Part shown: piece by piece, positions 9,828-20,464 of the stretch
Layout: every line of letters begins with the position of its first letter
Position numbering within the stretch: position 1 is the first letter of the stretch
Assembly (NCBI GenBank): GCA_008729055.1
Contig: SDUX01000007.1
Coordinates: forward strand, 6,668,356 to 6,732,355
Length of the DNA: 64,000 bases
Source of the DNA: Pyropia haitanensis
Taxonomy: Eukaryota; Rhodophyta; Bangiophyceae; Bangiales; Bangiaceae
Reading direction: 5' to 3'
Made by a program: the position numbers and the translations under genes
Notes under the pieces: model-generated
What the model saw: only the letters and a program-made list of their open reading frames with translations
Databases searched by the model: none
Told to the model about the DNA's origin: nothing

Positions 9828-12800
9828 TCAAAACGACTGCATCAAGTCAAAGCAGCCCGTCCCCACCTGCGGCACCTCGCCCATGACAATACTCGCCGAC
9901 GGTGACGTCATCGCGTCGGCCGTGCCATTGATGGCGGCGGTGGTGAGGAACGCCGTCGTCGTCTCAAACGACATCTTTTGAAACTCGGACGGCGCCGCCT
10001 GCATCGCCACCCGGTTGAACCCGCGGTACCCGCCGTCGACGGTCATATAGTCAGCAATGAGGCCGAGGTGCCGCGGGTCCACCTTGCCGTACGACGCAAA
10101 GACGCCGTTGAGGTCCCGCACCAGCGCCGCGCGGCCCGCCTCGACGCCGTACGCCTGCACCATCGCCCAAATGTGGTTGGACTCGATGCGGCCCGTGTCG
10201 ACCAGGTCCGCGCACCGCCACGCGGCGGCGAGGTTGCACCCCTGCGTTGTCACCTGCCACGCGTCGGCCGCCGCGTCGTCGCCCGTCGCCTCCTCCACGT
10301 ACGTCCGCGTCACGCCCGGCACGGCACGGACGTCGACCGCGCGAGCGGCGGCCGTGGCGAGGTCCGCCACGGGCACCCGACCGGGCGCGGATGCGGGGAC
10401 GGTGAGGCCAACGTCCACCCACCCCCCCGCAGGGGAGTGGTCGTACGTGACGCCCCGGCTGGCCAGCTGGTCGTCAGAGAGGGCCGTGTCGCTGTCGCCA
10501 GCCACATCCACGCCGCTGCCGCCGCCGGCCACCGCCCGAGACGTGCCCCCGCCGCCGACGCCACCGCCGCCCGCGTCGGACGAGCCGCCGCTGATGACGG
10601 AGAAAACATCGTCGCCCAGCTCATCGTCACCGTCGGCATCGCCCCCCTCCTCGTCATCGTCCGCCTCGTCATAGTACTCTTGGCCCTCGTCCTCGGCCGC
10701 CAGCTTGGCCTCGGTCGCGTCCATGTCGTCGGCTGCAACGGCCACCCCGCCCGCCGGGCCGGCGTCCTCCCCCAAGCCGTCGGCGGCGCGGCCTCTCCGC
10801 CCGCCAACCGGGCCACCCTCCAGGTCCGCCTCATCATACTCATCGCGGTCGCCCTCGTCAGCGGCACCGCCGCCGCCGCTGCCGCCGCCGCCGCCGCCAC
10901 GCCGCGCCCTGGGCCGTGGGCCCTGTGTCCCCGCCCCGCGCCCCACGTCAAGCGCCACGTCGTCATTAGCAACCGGAGCGTCCTCCGCGGCCGCGACGCC
11001 CACACGTGCCCTCACCCCCGACCCAGCGCCCAGCTTCTTCACCTCCTTGGTGACCACAGTCAGCAGCCGGGGAACAAAGCCGTTGGCCACCGCACGCACC
11101 ACATCCGCGTGGCTCATCCGCAGGGGTGCCTCGTAAACGGCGGGGTGGGGGAAGCACAGGCGCACCACCACCGACACCACACCATTGACGGCGGTGCCCT
11201 GCCGCACCTCCACGGCGGTGAGGAGGTCCGCCAGGCTCAGCCGCCGCAGGCGGAGGGCGAGCGCTTCCGCGGCGGCCTTGCCACCCTCCCCACGCCCAAG
11301 CACGGGAAGCGTCATGGTGGGCGTTGTCGGGTTGCGCGCAGCGGTCATGAGCAGCTCGCGGAGACGCGGGATACCCTGCGTGACAGCAGCCGACGCCATG
11401 CCGGCAAAATGAAACGTGTTGAGCGTCATCTGGGTGGACGGCTCCCCAACGCCCTGCGCAGCGATGACGCCGACGGCCTCGCCGGGCTCGGCAACCCCGC
11501 GCTGGTACCGCCATGCCATAAACGCCTCCACCTCGGCGGCGGTTGCCAGCGGCGCCGTGCTGCTCGCAATGACGGGGGTAGTGGCGGCGGCGTCGCCCGC
11601 CTTCTTGGCATTGCGTGCCGCCCGCCGCTTGTGGGGGCTTGGCCGCACGGCCAAGATGCCCGCGTCGCCGCCGTTGCCGTCCCCCGCCCCCCCGTACGCG
11701 GCAGTGACGTGCGCGGCGGGGCGGGAGGTCATGTCGGCCACGTACGCCGCCACCTTGGCCTCGTACGTTTCGGCCGTGACACCAAAGCGGGCCACTGACG
11801 CAGGGGAGAGGCGCTCCAGAAGGGTACCCGACGGGCCAGCCGGGACGAGCTTGCCGCGCGACACCGCCTTGGCGGCCGCTCGGGCGGCCCGGCGGACGGC
11901 CTTGGCATCCGCCGCGATGGCAGGGTCCATCGGCCGCTGCGCGGGCGGCGGCTCGTTTGGGTCCGCGTCCGCGGCGAGCACCGCGTGGTTGGCCACCTGC
12001 CACCCGACCGTGCTAGTGAGCCACGCCGACTTGGACGCATCCAGCCCGTCCTCCCCGTACAGGAACTGCAGCACAGACGCGTCGCTGTCCCGCACCGTGT
12101 GGTCATAGTGCACGCGCGCACTCTCCAGGTGCTTGACGAGGCAGCGCTGGAGGTAGCCAGACCGCGCCGTCTTGACCGCCGTGTCAACCAGCCCCTCCCG
12201 CCCCGCCATGCAGTGGAAAAAGTACTCGGAGGGGGCGAGGCCCGTGAGGAAGCGGCCCGCAATGTAGCCACCCGCTTTGGGGGTCACGTCAAACGGGGCA
12301 AAGCAGGGAAGCGTTGCGCCACCGCCGCCCATGCGTGGCACCCGCCGCCCTTCGAGCACCGTCTGGCCAAGGTGGCAACTGATCTGTGATGCGTTGACGA
12401 CGCTGCCCTTGGCACCTGTCGCCGTCATGAGCTGGAAGCCGTTGATGGGAAAGGGCTTGATGAGGGCAACGGGCAGGCACGTCTCAACAACCTCAGTGGA
12501 GACTGCGTGGAGCGCGCCCGTCATGCCGGCGTCCATCAGCTCCTCGGCCACGTTGCCGCGGGTGCGGACGAGCGACTCGAGGAGGAGCCGCGACTCGGCC
12601 GACGCGGCTGCAGCTGCGGCGTCTTCCGGCGTCTCGCCACCAGCACCCGAACGGGAGCGCTTGCGGGAGCCCCCTTCGGCAGCCTTGCCACCCTTCTTCC
12701 TGGACTTGCCAGCCCGCCGCTTGGACACCTTGCCCGCCCCCGCCCCCGCCCCCGCGGTCACCGCCCCCGCCGCGCCGCCACCGTTCTCAGCCTCCGCCGC

Positions 12801-15800
12801 TGACACCTTGGTCGACAGCGACGCCGCCACTTTTTCCACCACCTCCCTCCCCACTGTCGCGGACGCGCGCGCGTGGCAGCGCACGCGCGTCGCTTCCGCC
12901 TCCCCCGTAATGAGCAGGTCGTCCACGCCCGTTGTGTGCGCGTGGATGCGGAGAAGGAGCGTGAAGAGGCGGCCGAGCGCCGACAGCAGCGCGCCCGCCG
13001 CGTCGCAGCCGTACGCCTCCTGCACCGCGTGGACGAGACCGTAGCGGGCGGCGCCAAACGCCGCCTTGTCCAGCACCCCGCGCAGCAGCTCCCCATCGCG
13101 AAGGAGCACCGCCGACTCGTCGGGTCCGACCGTCTTGGCCGTCGTCTGCGCCGCGCCAGCGAGGACGCGGATGCGCGGGCGGCCGGCGCGGACCACATCC
13201 AGGAGGGCGTTGAAGAGCTGCTTGCCCGTGTACAGCCGCTCGGGCTGGAGGATGGCGGGCACGGGGAGTTGCACGAGCGTGTCGGGGGAGGCGGTCAGCA
13301 GCCGCTCGGTGGCGCCGTAGAGGAGCTGCTGGAACGAGGACGGCGTGAAAAACGCGTTGCGCTGCGTCAGCAGGACGCCCGCGACGATGTGGTCCTGGAT
13401 GAGCCCGCGCAGCGGCTTGGCGCTCGTCGGCGTGATGTACTGGCTGTCCGTCAGTGCCAGCGTGGACGCCTCCGCGCGGGACACCTCGTCCTGCGGAAAG
13501 TGCACGTTCATCTCGTCACCATCAAAGTCGGCATTGTACGCCCCGCAGTTGGCATAGTGCATGCGGAGGGTGCGCTCGCCGGGCAGCACCCGCACGCGGT
13601 GGGCCATGATGGACGCCCGATGCAGGCTCGGCTGCCGGTTGAACAGCACCAGGTCACCCGTCTTGAGGTGCCGGTACACCCGCTTGGGGAGCTGCCGTGC
13701 AAGCGCCGCCCGCTCCGCCGCCGCCGAGGGGGGGACCCCGCCGCCACCGCCGCCGCCGCCAGCAGCGGCGGGCGACGCGCCCGGTGCCCCCTCACCCCCC
13801 CCCGCCGCGGCAGACGGCGCGCCCCCCATGCCCCCGCCTCCGTGAGCCGCCACCGCTCCCGGCCCCACCCGGTCCAGCGTAGCGGCCTGCGCCTCGCGGT
13901 TGCGGTGGCGGGCCGCGTCCAGGAGCACAACCTGGCCCCCCCGTGCCGGGTCCTCCACCGCGTTGGCCCCCGGGTGGGCGCCCGGCCCGCGCCGAACAGC
14001 CGCCCGCAGCTCGGGCAACGACAGCGCCGAGACGGGCGTCGGGTAGGTGAGGCGCCGCGCAAACGACTCGGGGATGCCGAGCTCGTTGGTGTCGAGAAAC
14101 ACATCTGGCCCAATGACCGACCGCGCCGAGTGGTTGACCCGCTTGCCCATCATGTACATGCGGAAGAGGCCCTCCTTGTGCTCCAGCTGCTGCTTCAGGC
14201 CGGTGGGGTTTTGCTGAATGAGACCGGTCGGCCCGCGGCCCGTGCGGGAGCTGTCAATGAGGCTGTTGAGGGCGGCCTGCAGCTCGAGCATGACCTTGGC
14301 CGCCGCCGCGGGCGTCGCCGCCTTGGCCGCCTTGGCCGCCGCGGCCGCCGCCTTTTTGGCCGCCACGGGGTCCACGTCGGCCGCGCGGGGCGGCCCGCCG
14401 CCGTCCGAGTTGCCCCCGTCCGTGTCGGTCACCGCCTCGTCGCGCTCGGCGGCGGCCGCGGCCTCGGCTTCCGCCTTGGCCACCGCCGCCGCCGCGGCGG
14501 CCGCCTCGAGCAGCGCCGCGTTGCCCGTCAGGAGCCTGAGGTAGTAGACGTTTTGGGGGTGCTCTGCCGAAAACGACGCGGCATCCGTCTTGTTGGCCGG
14601 CCGGAACCGGGCGGGCGGCACCGCCAGCGCGCGGATGAAGAAAAGGGACGCGGTGTGGGGCGTTCCGCCGCCACCCCCCTCCGCCCCCTCCGCCGCCGAC
14701 CCCGACGCCGCATCCCGTTCCGCTGTCGACCGCCCCGGCCGGCCGGGGCAGCCCCAGATGAGCTCACACGCGTCCCGCTCGGCGGCCCACAACGCCACCA
14801 CCTGGGCCTCGAGCTCCAACGGCGACAGCAGCCGCGTCTGCCGCGCCTCCCCCTCATCCAGTGACGCGGCGGCGGCCGCCGCAGCGGCCGCCGCCGCCGC
14901 GGCCGCCTCGGTCGCAGACGGCGACGCGCCGTCGCCATCCGCGTCCGCCCCCACCGGCGCGACCGCCGCGGCCGCGGCCGCCGCGCGCGCCGCCACCGCC
15001 GCCGCCGACGCGGCGGCCGAGCCGAGCGCGTGCCCCCGCGCGGCCGACGCGCGCGCGGCGGCGCCCGACAGGCCCACCCGAAAGATCTTGGCGTCCCCGT
15101 CGCGGCGGACGCGGATGGTGGCCCCCCCGCAGCGGCGGCACGTCTTGCCGCCGGTGGCGGAAAAAAACGACCGCACCGCCGCCTTCCACGCGAGCCCCCG
15201 CGGCGCGAGCGCCCCCGCCGCGGCGGCGGCGTCCCACGCGGGCCGCGCGCCGGCGAGCAGCCGGCTCGCCTCGGCCGTCGACACGTCCACGTCCGGGTCC
15301 GCCGCCGCCCCCCCCCCGGCGGCGGCGGCGCCGTCGCCCGCCTCGTCCTTGGCCGGCACCGCCGACGCCTCGAGCGCCTCGCACGCGGCCGCGGCGGCGG
15401 CGTCGCCCGCGTCGAGGTAGTAGAGCCGCGCGAGCGCCATCGCCGCCCGCCGCGGTGCGGACCGAAAGGCGTGGCAGTACCAGCACTTGGCGCCGAGCGC
15501 GAGGAGCAGCTGCGGGAGGAGCAGCGGGTTGACGAGCGGCACCGCCAGCTCAATGTGCGCAAAGTGGCCGGGGCAGGTGGCGTAGGGGAGGCCGCACGTC
15601 GCGCAGCCGCCGGCGCTGTGGCTCGTCGGCCCGAGCCGCTCGTCAAAGAGGCCCCCGCGGACGGGCCGGCCGAGCTGGTCAAACGAGACGACCGCGGTCA
15701 GGCGGAGGACCGACAGCTGCCGGACGGCCGCGTCGGTGAGGATGCAAAACGAGACGGACGAGACGCGGTGGGCGACATCGCGGGTGCGCGGGTCCAGCGT

Positions 15801-15812
15801 ACTAATGTCCAT
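9828..15812 (-). CDS. RPA1: DNA-directed RNA polymerase I largest subunit (RPA190/A190)
   Basis: Catalytic subunit of RNA polymerase I, which transcribes the large rRNA precursor in the nucleolus. The 1994-residue intronless frame starts at MDISTLDPRTRDVAHRVSSV, the point where family similarity begins. The N-terminal zinc clamp CATCGLPYATCPGH is near nt 15570-15610, followed by KCWYC and CRRC. The active-site Mg loop NADFDGDEMNVHFPQ is at about nt 13500-13536. The bridge-helix and trigger-loop region includes GEPSTQMTLNTFHFAG (about nt 11400-11455). The long acidic insertion typical of A190 (EYYDEADDDEEGG) is at about nt 10600-10690. The C-terminal family block KMSFETTTAFLTTAA is near nt 9930-9980. 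Ala- and Gly-rich insertions and a Lys/Arg-rich linker (about nt 12640-12730) expand it beyond the usual 1650-1750 residues. The frame is open without a break, unlike several neighbours. Confidence 0.95.
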   Translation of the reverse strand: MDISTLDPRTRDVAHRVSSVSFCILTDAAVRQLSVLRLTAVVSFDQLGRPVRGGLFDERLGPTSHSAGGCATCGLPYATCPGHFAHIELAVPLVNPLLLPQLLLALGAKCWYCHAFRSAPRRAAMALARLYYLDAGDAAAAAACEALEASAVPAKDEAGDGAAAAGGGAAADPDVDVSTAEASRLLAGARPAWDAAAAAGALAPRGLAWKAAVRSFFSATGGKTCRRCGGATIRVRRDGDAKIFRVGLSGAAARASAARGHALGSAAASAAAVAARAAAAAAAVAPVGADADGDGASPSATEAAAAAAAAAAAAAASLDEGEARQTRLLSPLELEAQVVALWAAERDACELIWGCPGRPGRSTAERDAASGSAAEGAEGGGGGTPHTASLFFIRALAVPPARFRPANKTDAASFSAEHPQNVYYLRLLTGNAALLEAAAAAAAVAKAEAEAAAAAERDEAVTDTDGGNSDGGGPPRAADVDPVAAKKAAAAAAKAAKAATPAAAAKVMLELQAALNSLIDSSRTGRGPTGLIQQNPTGLKQQLEHKEGLFRMYMMGKRVNHSARSVIGPDVFLDTNELGIPESFARRLTYPTPVSALSLPELRAAVRRGPGAHPGANAVEDPARGGQVVLLDAARHRNREAQAATLDRVGPGAVAAHGGGGMGGAPSAAAGGGEGAPGASPAAAGGGGGGGGVPPSAAAERAALARQLPKRVYRHLKTGDLVLFNRQPSLHRASIMAHRVRVLPGERTLRMHYANCGAYNADFDGDEMNVHFPQDEVSRAEASTLALTDSQYITPTSAKPLRGLIQDHIVAGVLLTQRNAFFTPSSFQQLLYGATERLLTASPDTLVQLPVPAILQPERLYTGKQLFNALLDVVRAGRPRIRVLAGAAQTTAKTVGPDESAVLLRDGELLRGVLDKAAFGAARYGLVHAVQEAYGCDAAGALLSALGRLFTLLLRIHAHTTGVDDLLITGEAEATRVRCHARASATVGREVVEKVAASLSTKVSAAEAENGGGAAGAVTAGAGAGAGKVSKRRAGKSRKKGGKAAEGGSRKRSRSGAGGETPEDAAAAAASAESRLLLESLVRTRGNVAEELMDAGMTGALHAVSTEVVETCLPVALIKPFPINGFQLMTATGAKGSVVNASQISCHLGQTVLEGRRVPRMGGGGATLPCFAPFDVTPKAGGYIAGRFLTGLAPSEYFFHCMAGREGLVDTAVKTARSGYLQRCLVKHLESARVHYDHTVRDSDASVLQFLYGEDGLDASKSAWLTSTVGWQVANHAVLAADADPNEPPPAQRPMDPAIAADAKAVRRAARAAAKAVSRGKLVPAGPSGTLLERLSPASVARFGVTAETYEAKVAAYVADMTSRPAAHVTAAYGGAGDGNGGDAGILAVRPSPHKRRAARNAKKAGDAAATTPVIASSTAPLATAAEVEAFMAWRYQRGVAEPGEAVGVIAAQGVGEPSTQMTLNTFHFAGMASAAVTQGIPRLRELLMTAARNPTTPTMTLPVLGRGEGGKAAAEALALRLRRLSLADLLTAVEVRQGTAVNGVVSVVVRLCFPHPAVYEAPLRMSHADVVRAVANGFVPRLLTVVTKEVKKLGAGSGVRARVGVAAAEDAPVANDDVALDVGRGAGTQGPRPRARRGGGGGGSGGGGAADEGDRDEYDEADLEGGPVGGRRGRAADGLGEDAGPAGGVAVAADDMDATEAKLAAEDEGQEYYDEADDDEEGGDADGDDELGDDVFSVISGGSSDAGGGGVGGGGTSRAVAGGGSGVDVAGDSDTALSDDQLASRGVTYDHSPAGGWVDVGLTVPASAPGRVPVADLATAAARAVDVRAVPGVTRTYVEEATGDDAAADAWQVTTQGCNLAAAWRCADLVDTGRIESNHIWAMVQAYGVEAGRAALVRDLNGVFASYGKVDPRHLGLIADYMTVDGGYRGFNRVAMQAAPSEFQKMSFETTTAFLTTAAINGTADAMTSPSASIVMGEVPQVGTGCFDLMQSF

Positions 15813-16566
15813 GGTGAGGGGAGGGAGGGGAGGGGGGGAGGGAGGGCGGGTGGGCAGGGGTAGAGAGGGGAGACCAAGTGGGGGAGTGGGGAGCTGGTAG
15901 CGGCACGGGGAGGGGGGGGTGGCCGGCGCTTGGGGGGGGCGACGGGGAAGGCGGCCGGACGGTGTGGCCAGCAGGCCGCAAGCCGCGGACGCCGCCACCA
16001 AGAGGGCCACGCTCTGCCACGCGTGCGCCGCCGCAACGTTGACCAGACCGGGCGCCGGGCGGGCGGGCAAGGCGGCCTTGACGACGGCCGCGGCGTTGGC
16101 GACACCGGCGGCCGTCCCAGTGGCGGTCTCTGCCAGGCCGCCGCCGACGGCGTCGGCTGGCACCCCCCATGGGGGCCACTCTGTCACAAACCTCTCTTGA
16201 TCCCACCCGAGGTGTGTCACGAACCACCGAGTGCACGGAACATGGTTTTGGTTGTGGTGGGGCGATGACATCCACAAGAAACTTGTGTAGTTGCGTCCGC
16301 ACGAGATCCAACAAACGGCGGCGGTCGAGCTCGTCGCCACGCAGACGGGCACTGACGACGTTGGGGACCCCCCCCTCCACCGCCACACCCGCCTCTATCC
16401 CCGAGCTGGTCTCTGCCGCGCCGCTGCGCATCCACCGCCACGCCCGCCTCTATCGCCGAGCTGGTCTCTGCCGCGCCGCTGCGCGCCGCCCCCCCTTGGC
16501 GCGCCCCCACCCCCCAGCGTGGTTCCCCCTCCGTATCCCTGCCGCCTCCTCCCTCCACCCCTGCTG
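15813..16566. promoter_or_regulatory. Divergent intergenic region between RPA190 and the Nfu-like gene
   Basis: About 750 bp separate two start codons facing away from each other, so promoters for both genes must lie here. The minus-strand frame of RPA190 stays open to 16388. That extension is Pro-rich, unlike family N-termini, and passes through a lower-GC patch (about 16180-16330), so the internal Met is preferred. No TATA-like element stands out. Confidence 0.5.
16381..16490. repeat. Tandem duplication of 55 bp
   Basis: Two nearly identical copies, 16381-16435 and 16436-16490, share CGAGCTGGTCTCTGCCGCGC and the flanking bases. It is a recent local duplication in the divergent promoter region, just upstream of the Nfu-like start codon. 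Confidence 0.85.
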
Positions 16567-16671
16567 ATGCCTCCTTCCCCCGCGTTTGTGGGCGGTGCGG
16601 CCCGCGCGCCCGCCCCGTCGCGCCCGCCCCGCGCCGCCCCCCCGGCCGGCCGCCGCGCCGCCACGGCCGGC

Positions 16672-16702
<31 letters not shown>

Positions 16703-16816
16703 GGTGGCGGTGCGCCCCCGTCGCCGCCGCGGCCTCTGCCTGGACCGGAGCCGCGTCGGCTGTCGTCGCCGTCGCCCACCGGCGCCCCCTTTCCCACCTC
16801 CCAGCCGCTCCCTCCC

Positions 16817-16851
<35 letters not shown>

Positions 16852-17023
16852 TGTGGGCGGTGGGCCACCCCCCCGCGCGCAGACGCGTCGGACTTGCCGC
16901 CGCTGCCGCTGTCCGAGGCGGCCGTGGAGGACGTCCTCGTCGAGGCGCGCAGCGTGCTCGGCACCATGTTTGGGAGCTCCCCAGAGAACCGCGACATTGG
17001 CATTACGGGGTGCGTCGGCGGGT

Positions 17024-17057
<34 letters not shown>

Positions 17058-18279
17058 TCGTCACGGAGGGGGGACGGCGCTGTCAGGGCGGGCAGAGTGG
17101 GCGTTGGTATTGAGGGGAGGGGGGGGGGGAGGACACGGCCACGGGGCCGCGGCGTAGGGGTGACGGGGAGCGGGGGGAACGGGCGAGGCAGCGGGGGGCG
17201 GGCGGGACGGTGGGTGGGTGGGCGGGCGGCGGCGGCGTGGCTTTGGCCAGCCGGCGTCTGGCCGTCAGCCAACCCCTCTCTCCCGTCCCGCCTCGCCTAT
17301 TCCTCGCGGTGGTGGGGGAGGCGCCGCCCACCACCGGCGACGCAGGGCCGCTGCTGACCTGGACCGGTGGGAAGAGGGGTGCTGGTGGTGGAGCCGCCGC
17401 GGCCCCTCGCCGTCGGCGGTTGTGGCGCTTGTCTTGCACGGTGGCCACCCCCACCCGCCGTGCCTGGTCCTCTCGTCTTGCGTGGCCCCCGTCGCCTCTG
17501 TGCTCGCCGCCTTTTGCCCCCCCGCCCCCCCCCGCCCTACACCCCCGCAGGGATGTGACGCTGGTGGACGTGGACGGGCCGTTTGTGACGCTCCGCCTGT
17601 CGGGCCGCTTTTGGCACAAGCGCACGGACGTGGTACGCGTGCCGGGGGGGGGGGACGCGACCGCCGCGCCGTCTACGCCCCTGTTGGGCACGTCGCGGCG
17701 GGGGGGGTGGGGGGGGGGGGGTGACGCGCGCCCGCTTGGCCGCTGCGGGGTGCGGCCGCGTGCCGCGGGCGCGGCGTCCCCGCTTTGGCCGCCGCGCCCC
17801 GCCGCGGGCGGGCGCGTGGGGGGGGGGGGGGGGGGGTGGGGTGCGCGTGCGTCGCGCACGGGCCGCCGCCGCGCGGCGGCCGCGGCGCGGGCCGCGGCGG
17901 TCGGGCGGCGGCGGCCGCGGCGGCCGCCACCCGCGGCCTGCGCGGCGGCGGCGGCCGCCGCTCGCCGCCGATTGCATCGCGTTGCGTTGCCCGCGTCGCG
18001 CGGGCGGCGCGGCTGCCGGTCGGTGACCTGACCCGCCGCTGGCCCGCTCGCCCGCCCGGTGCGCCCGCTGTCGCGTCGCGTCCCCCCCCCCCTGGCCGTG
18101 TCTCCTCCTACTTGCGCACCCCCCCCCCCCCCGCCCCCTCGCCCCCCCACCCCCCCTCCCCTCGGGGCACACACCTTGGACAGATGGCGCGGGTGGCGAC
18201 GTACCTCCAGTCCCGCATCCCCGAGATTGCCGACGTGTCGGTCGAGTCGGCCGACCAGCTGGACGAGCACGCCGCCTGA
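16567..18279 (+). CDS. Nfu-like domain protein lacking the CxxC motif, three exons
   Basis: Proposed exons are 16567-17009, 17551-17632 and 18184-18279, joined in frame to 206 residues. The donors are GTGCGT and GTACGC and the acceptors CCGCAG and GGACAG. The N-terminal 100 residues are Ala/Arg/Pro-rich with almost no acidic residues, like a plastid transit peptide. The mature part reads SEAAVEDVLVEARSVLG, then DVTLVDVDGPFVTLRLSG, then ARVATYLQSRIPEIADVSVE. This is the order of an Nfu (NifU C-terminal) domain. Where Nfu proteins have the CxxC that binds the iron-sulfur cluster, this one reads GRFWHKRTD with no cysteine, so it is unlikely to be a cluster scaffold. Similar cysteine-free proteins seem familiar from cyanobacteria and plants, but I cannot name them. 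Function unknown; plastid location inferred. Confidence 0.75.
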
Positions 18280-18692
18280 CGCGGCGACGCCACGCGGGCG
18301 GGACGGGTTGGGGAGGGAGGGGGGGGGTTGTGGCAGCGGTGGGCTGTGAGGGCGGGGCGCCTTTGGGGAGGGGGGACCATCATGGCCGTCATGGCGGGCT
18401 CGGCTGCGCGCGCGCCGCGGCCGCGTGTGTCGTGACTGCGTGCGGAGGGCGGGACGGGGGTACAGGCGCCGCGGGGGCGCAAGGGAGTTGCCCAGAGGGC
18501 GCCCGCCGCCACTCTCCAGGGTCACGCCCTCGCCGCCGTGGCACCCACCCACACCAAAGCAACAAAACGAGAACAACCGTGGCGCCGGCCACTACCCCCC
18601 CCAAAAAAACCACACGGGCGGGTACCGCCCAGCCGCTCAACGCACCCACGCATGGCGCCCACCACCCAACCCCCCCCCCTACCCCCCCATCG

Positions 18693-20464
18693 TCACCGCT
18701 TCTCCTCCCCCACCACCGCGGCCAACCGCGTGAGCACCCCCTTCCTCGACGCCTCCACCCGCGACGCGATCGCCTCGATCGACCGCACCACCGCCCGCCG
18801 CGCGGCCCGCACCTCCGCCACCCCCCCACTCTCCACGCCGTCCACGTCGAGCAGCCGCTGGGTCAGCCACTCGCCAACGCCCGCCAGCCGCCGCTCCGCG
18901 GCGCGGAGCTCGACGAGCGTCGCGTCCTCCGACGTGGCCGTCGCGACAATCAGCGCGCTCGTAATGTCCAGCTCCCCGCCGGCGCCCGTCGCGTCGTCGA
19001 CAGCCGTCGCGATGGCGCGGAGGGTGCGGAGCTTGGCGGTCACCCACCGCGCCGACGAGCTCCGCGCGGCGGTGCCGATAATCGTCGCGGCCTCGTCGGG
19101 GGTGAGGGGCGCCGGCCGACCGCCGCCGCCGCCGCCGCCGCCGCTACCACCGCCACCGCCAGTGGAACTGGGGCGGCCACCGCCGCCGCCGCCACCGCCG
19201 CTGCCGCCACCGCCGCCGCCACCGCCACCGTCGGGCATGCCCGTCCCAGACGGCGGCGCCCGCCCGCCCGTCTGGGAAACCCCGGCCGCCGCGCCCGACG
19301 CGTCAGCCGGCGCGGTGGGCCCCGCCAGCCACCGCGTCGTCCCCGCGGCTGGGTCGTACGCGTACGGCCGGCCGGTGGGGGAGGTGTAGACGACCTCGCC
19401 GGGCCGCACGGCCGCCGGCGCGGTCACCGCAGCCGCGGGCCGCCGCACCGACGCTGCCGCCGCTGCCGCGGCGGCGGCGGGGGTATCGCCGCCACCGCCG
19501 CCGCTAGCGCTACCGCCACTGCTACGGCCGCCGCCACCGCCGCCACCGCTGCCGCCGCCACCACCGCCACCACCTCCGCTGCCGCTGCCACCGCCGCCGC
19601 TGCCCTCATACACAGACAGCCCCGCCATGCGGGCGACCAACGGGTCCATGCGGGAACCGGGCCGTCCCGACGCCGGCTGGCGTCCCCCACCCACCCCCGG
19701 AGCGGCGGTGGCGGCGGCAGCGGGCGCCCCCCCCACCCCCCCCTGCCCTCTCCCAGACGCGGGCCGCCACGCCCCATTCCCCACCGCCCCACCCGCCCCC
19801 CCCCCTCCTAAAGGGTAGGCGTAGCCACCGCCACCGCCACCACCCCCACCCCCACCCCCACCGCCACCACCACCGCCCGGCGGGCGGTACACCCCTCCCG
19901 CCCCATGGGGCTGCGCCGCCGCCGCCGCGGGCCGACCTCCCCCGCCGGCGCCCCGCCCCCCGCCGCTCATGCCCGCCATGCCCGCCATGCGCGCCCACTG
20001 CGCCGCCTCATCCTCCTTTTTCTGCGGCACGTGCCCCGCGGCGCCGGCGGTGAGGGCGCGCCCGCCGCTGCCAGCGGGCGCCGCGGCGCCACCCCCTCCC
20101 CCCCCCCCCCTCTTCCCCCAGAACTGGCGGGGGTGGCGGCCCACGCGCCCCCCCCCCCCCGGCCTCCATACCCCGCGGGCGGCTGCGGCGCCACCCACAC
20201 GCGCTCCCCCGTCAGCGCGTTGACAACGTAGTCGGCGCCCGACGCGGGGTCCCGGTACGTCGACCACAGCCACCGGGTCTCGGCCGACGTGGGCGACGCG
20301 AGGTAGACGAGTCCGTTGGACGCAACGTGCTGCGTCCATGACGACAGGGGGGGGTTGCCGCCGCCGCCGCTGCCGTTGGCAACGCCGCCGCTGCCGCCAC
20401 CGCCGCCGCCGCCGCCACTGTGGGCAGCGTGCGCCACAGACGATGGATGATGCTGCTGGTGCAT
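18693..20464 (-). CDS. WW-domain and BAG-domain protein, one frame break
   Basis: Likely an Hsp70 co-chaperone-type adaptor. From the start at 20464 the first frame gives a Gly-rich segment. It then has two WW-like modules: WTQHVASNGLVYLAS...TRW, and WSTYRDPASGADYVVN...VWVAP. The frame changes at one of two 13-C runs (20098-20110 or 20148-20160). The next frame runs through Gly-rich repeats and a third WW-like module (EVVYTSPTGRPYAYDPAAGTT-RW). It ends in a helical C-terminus with LVELRAAERRLAGVGEWL, LLDVDGVES and EVRAARRAVVRSIEAI, the pattern of a BAG domain that binds Hsp70 nucleotide-binding domains. Total length is about 590 residues if the break is an indel. The WW modules are clear by their W/Y spacing; BAG is by pattern and less certain. 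A short spliced intron at the break cannot be excluded. Confidence 0.65.

Noticed and set aside
9978..14864. Long plus-strand open frames (606 and 663 codons) opposite RPA190
   Set aside because: They are reverse-complement shadows of the RPA190 frame: Arg/His/Gly-rich, no domains, while the minus strand carries every polymerase motif.
16180..16330. Possible retroelement fragment in the lower-GC patch
   Set aside because: The translated stretch is short and shows no reverse transcriptase, integrase or gag signature.
15813..16388. N-terminal extension of RPA190 to 16388
   Set aside because: Pro-rich and unlike family N-termini; crosses the lower-GC promoter region; conserved sequence starts at the internal Met at 15812.
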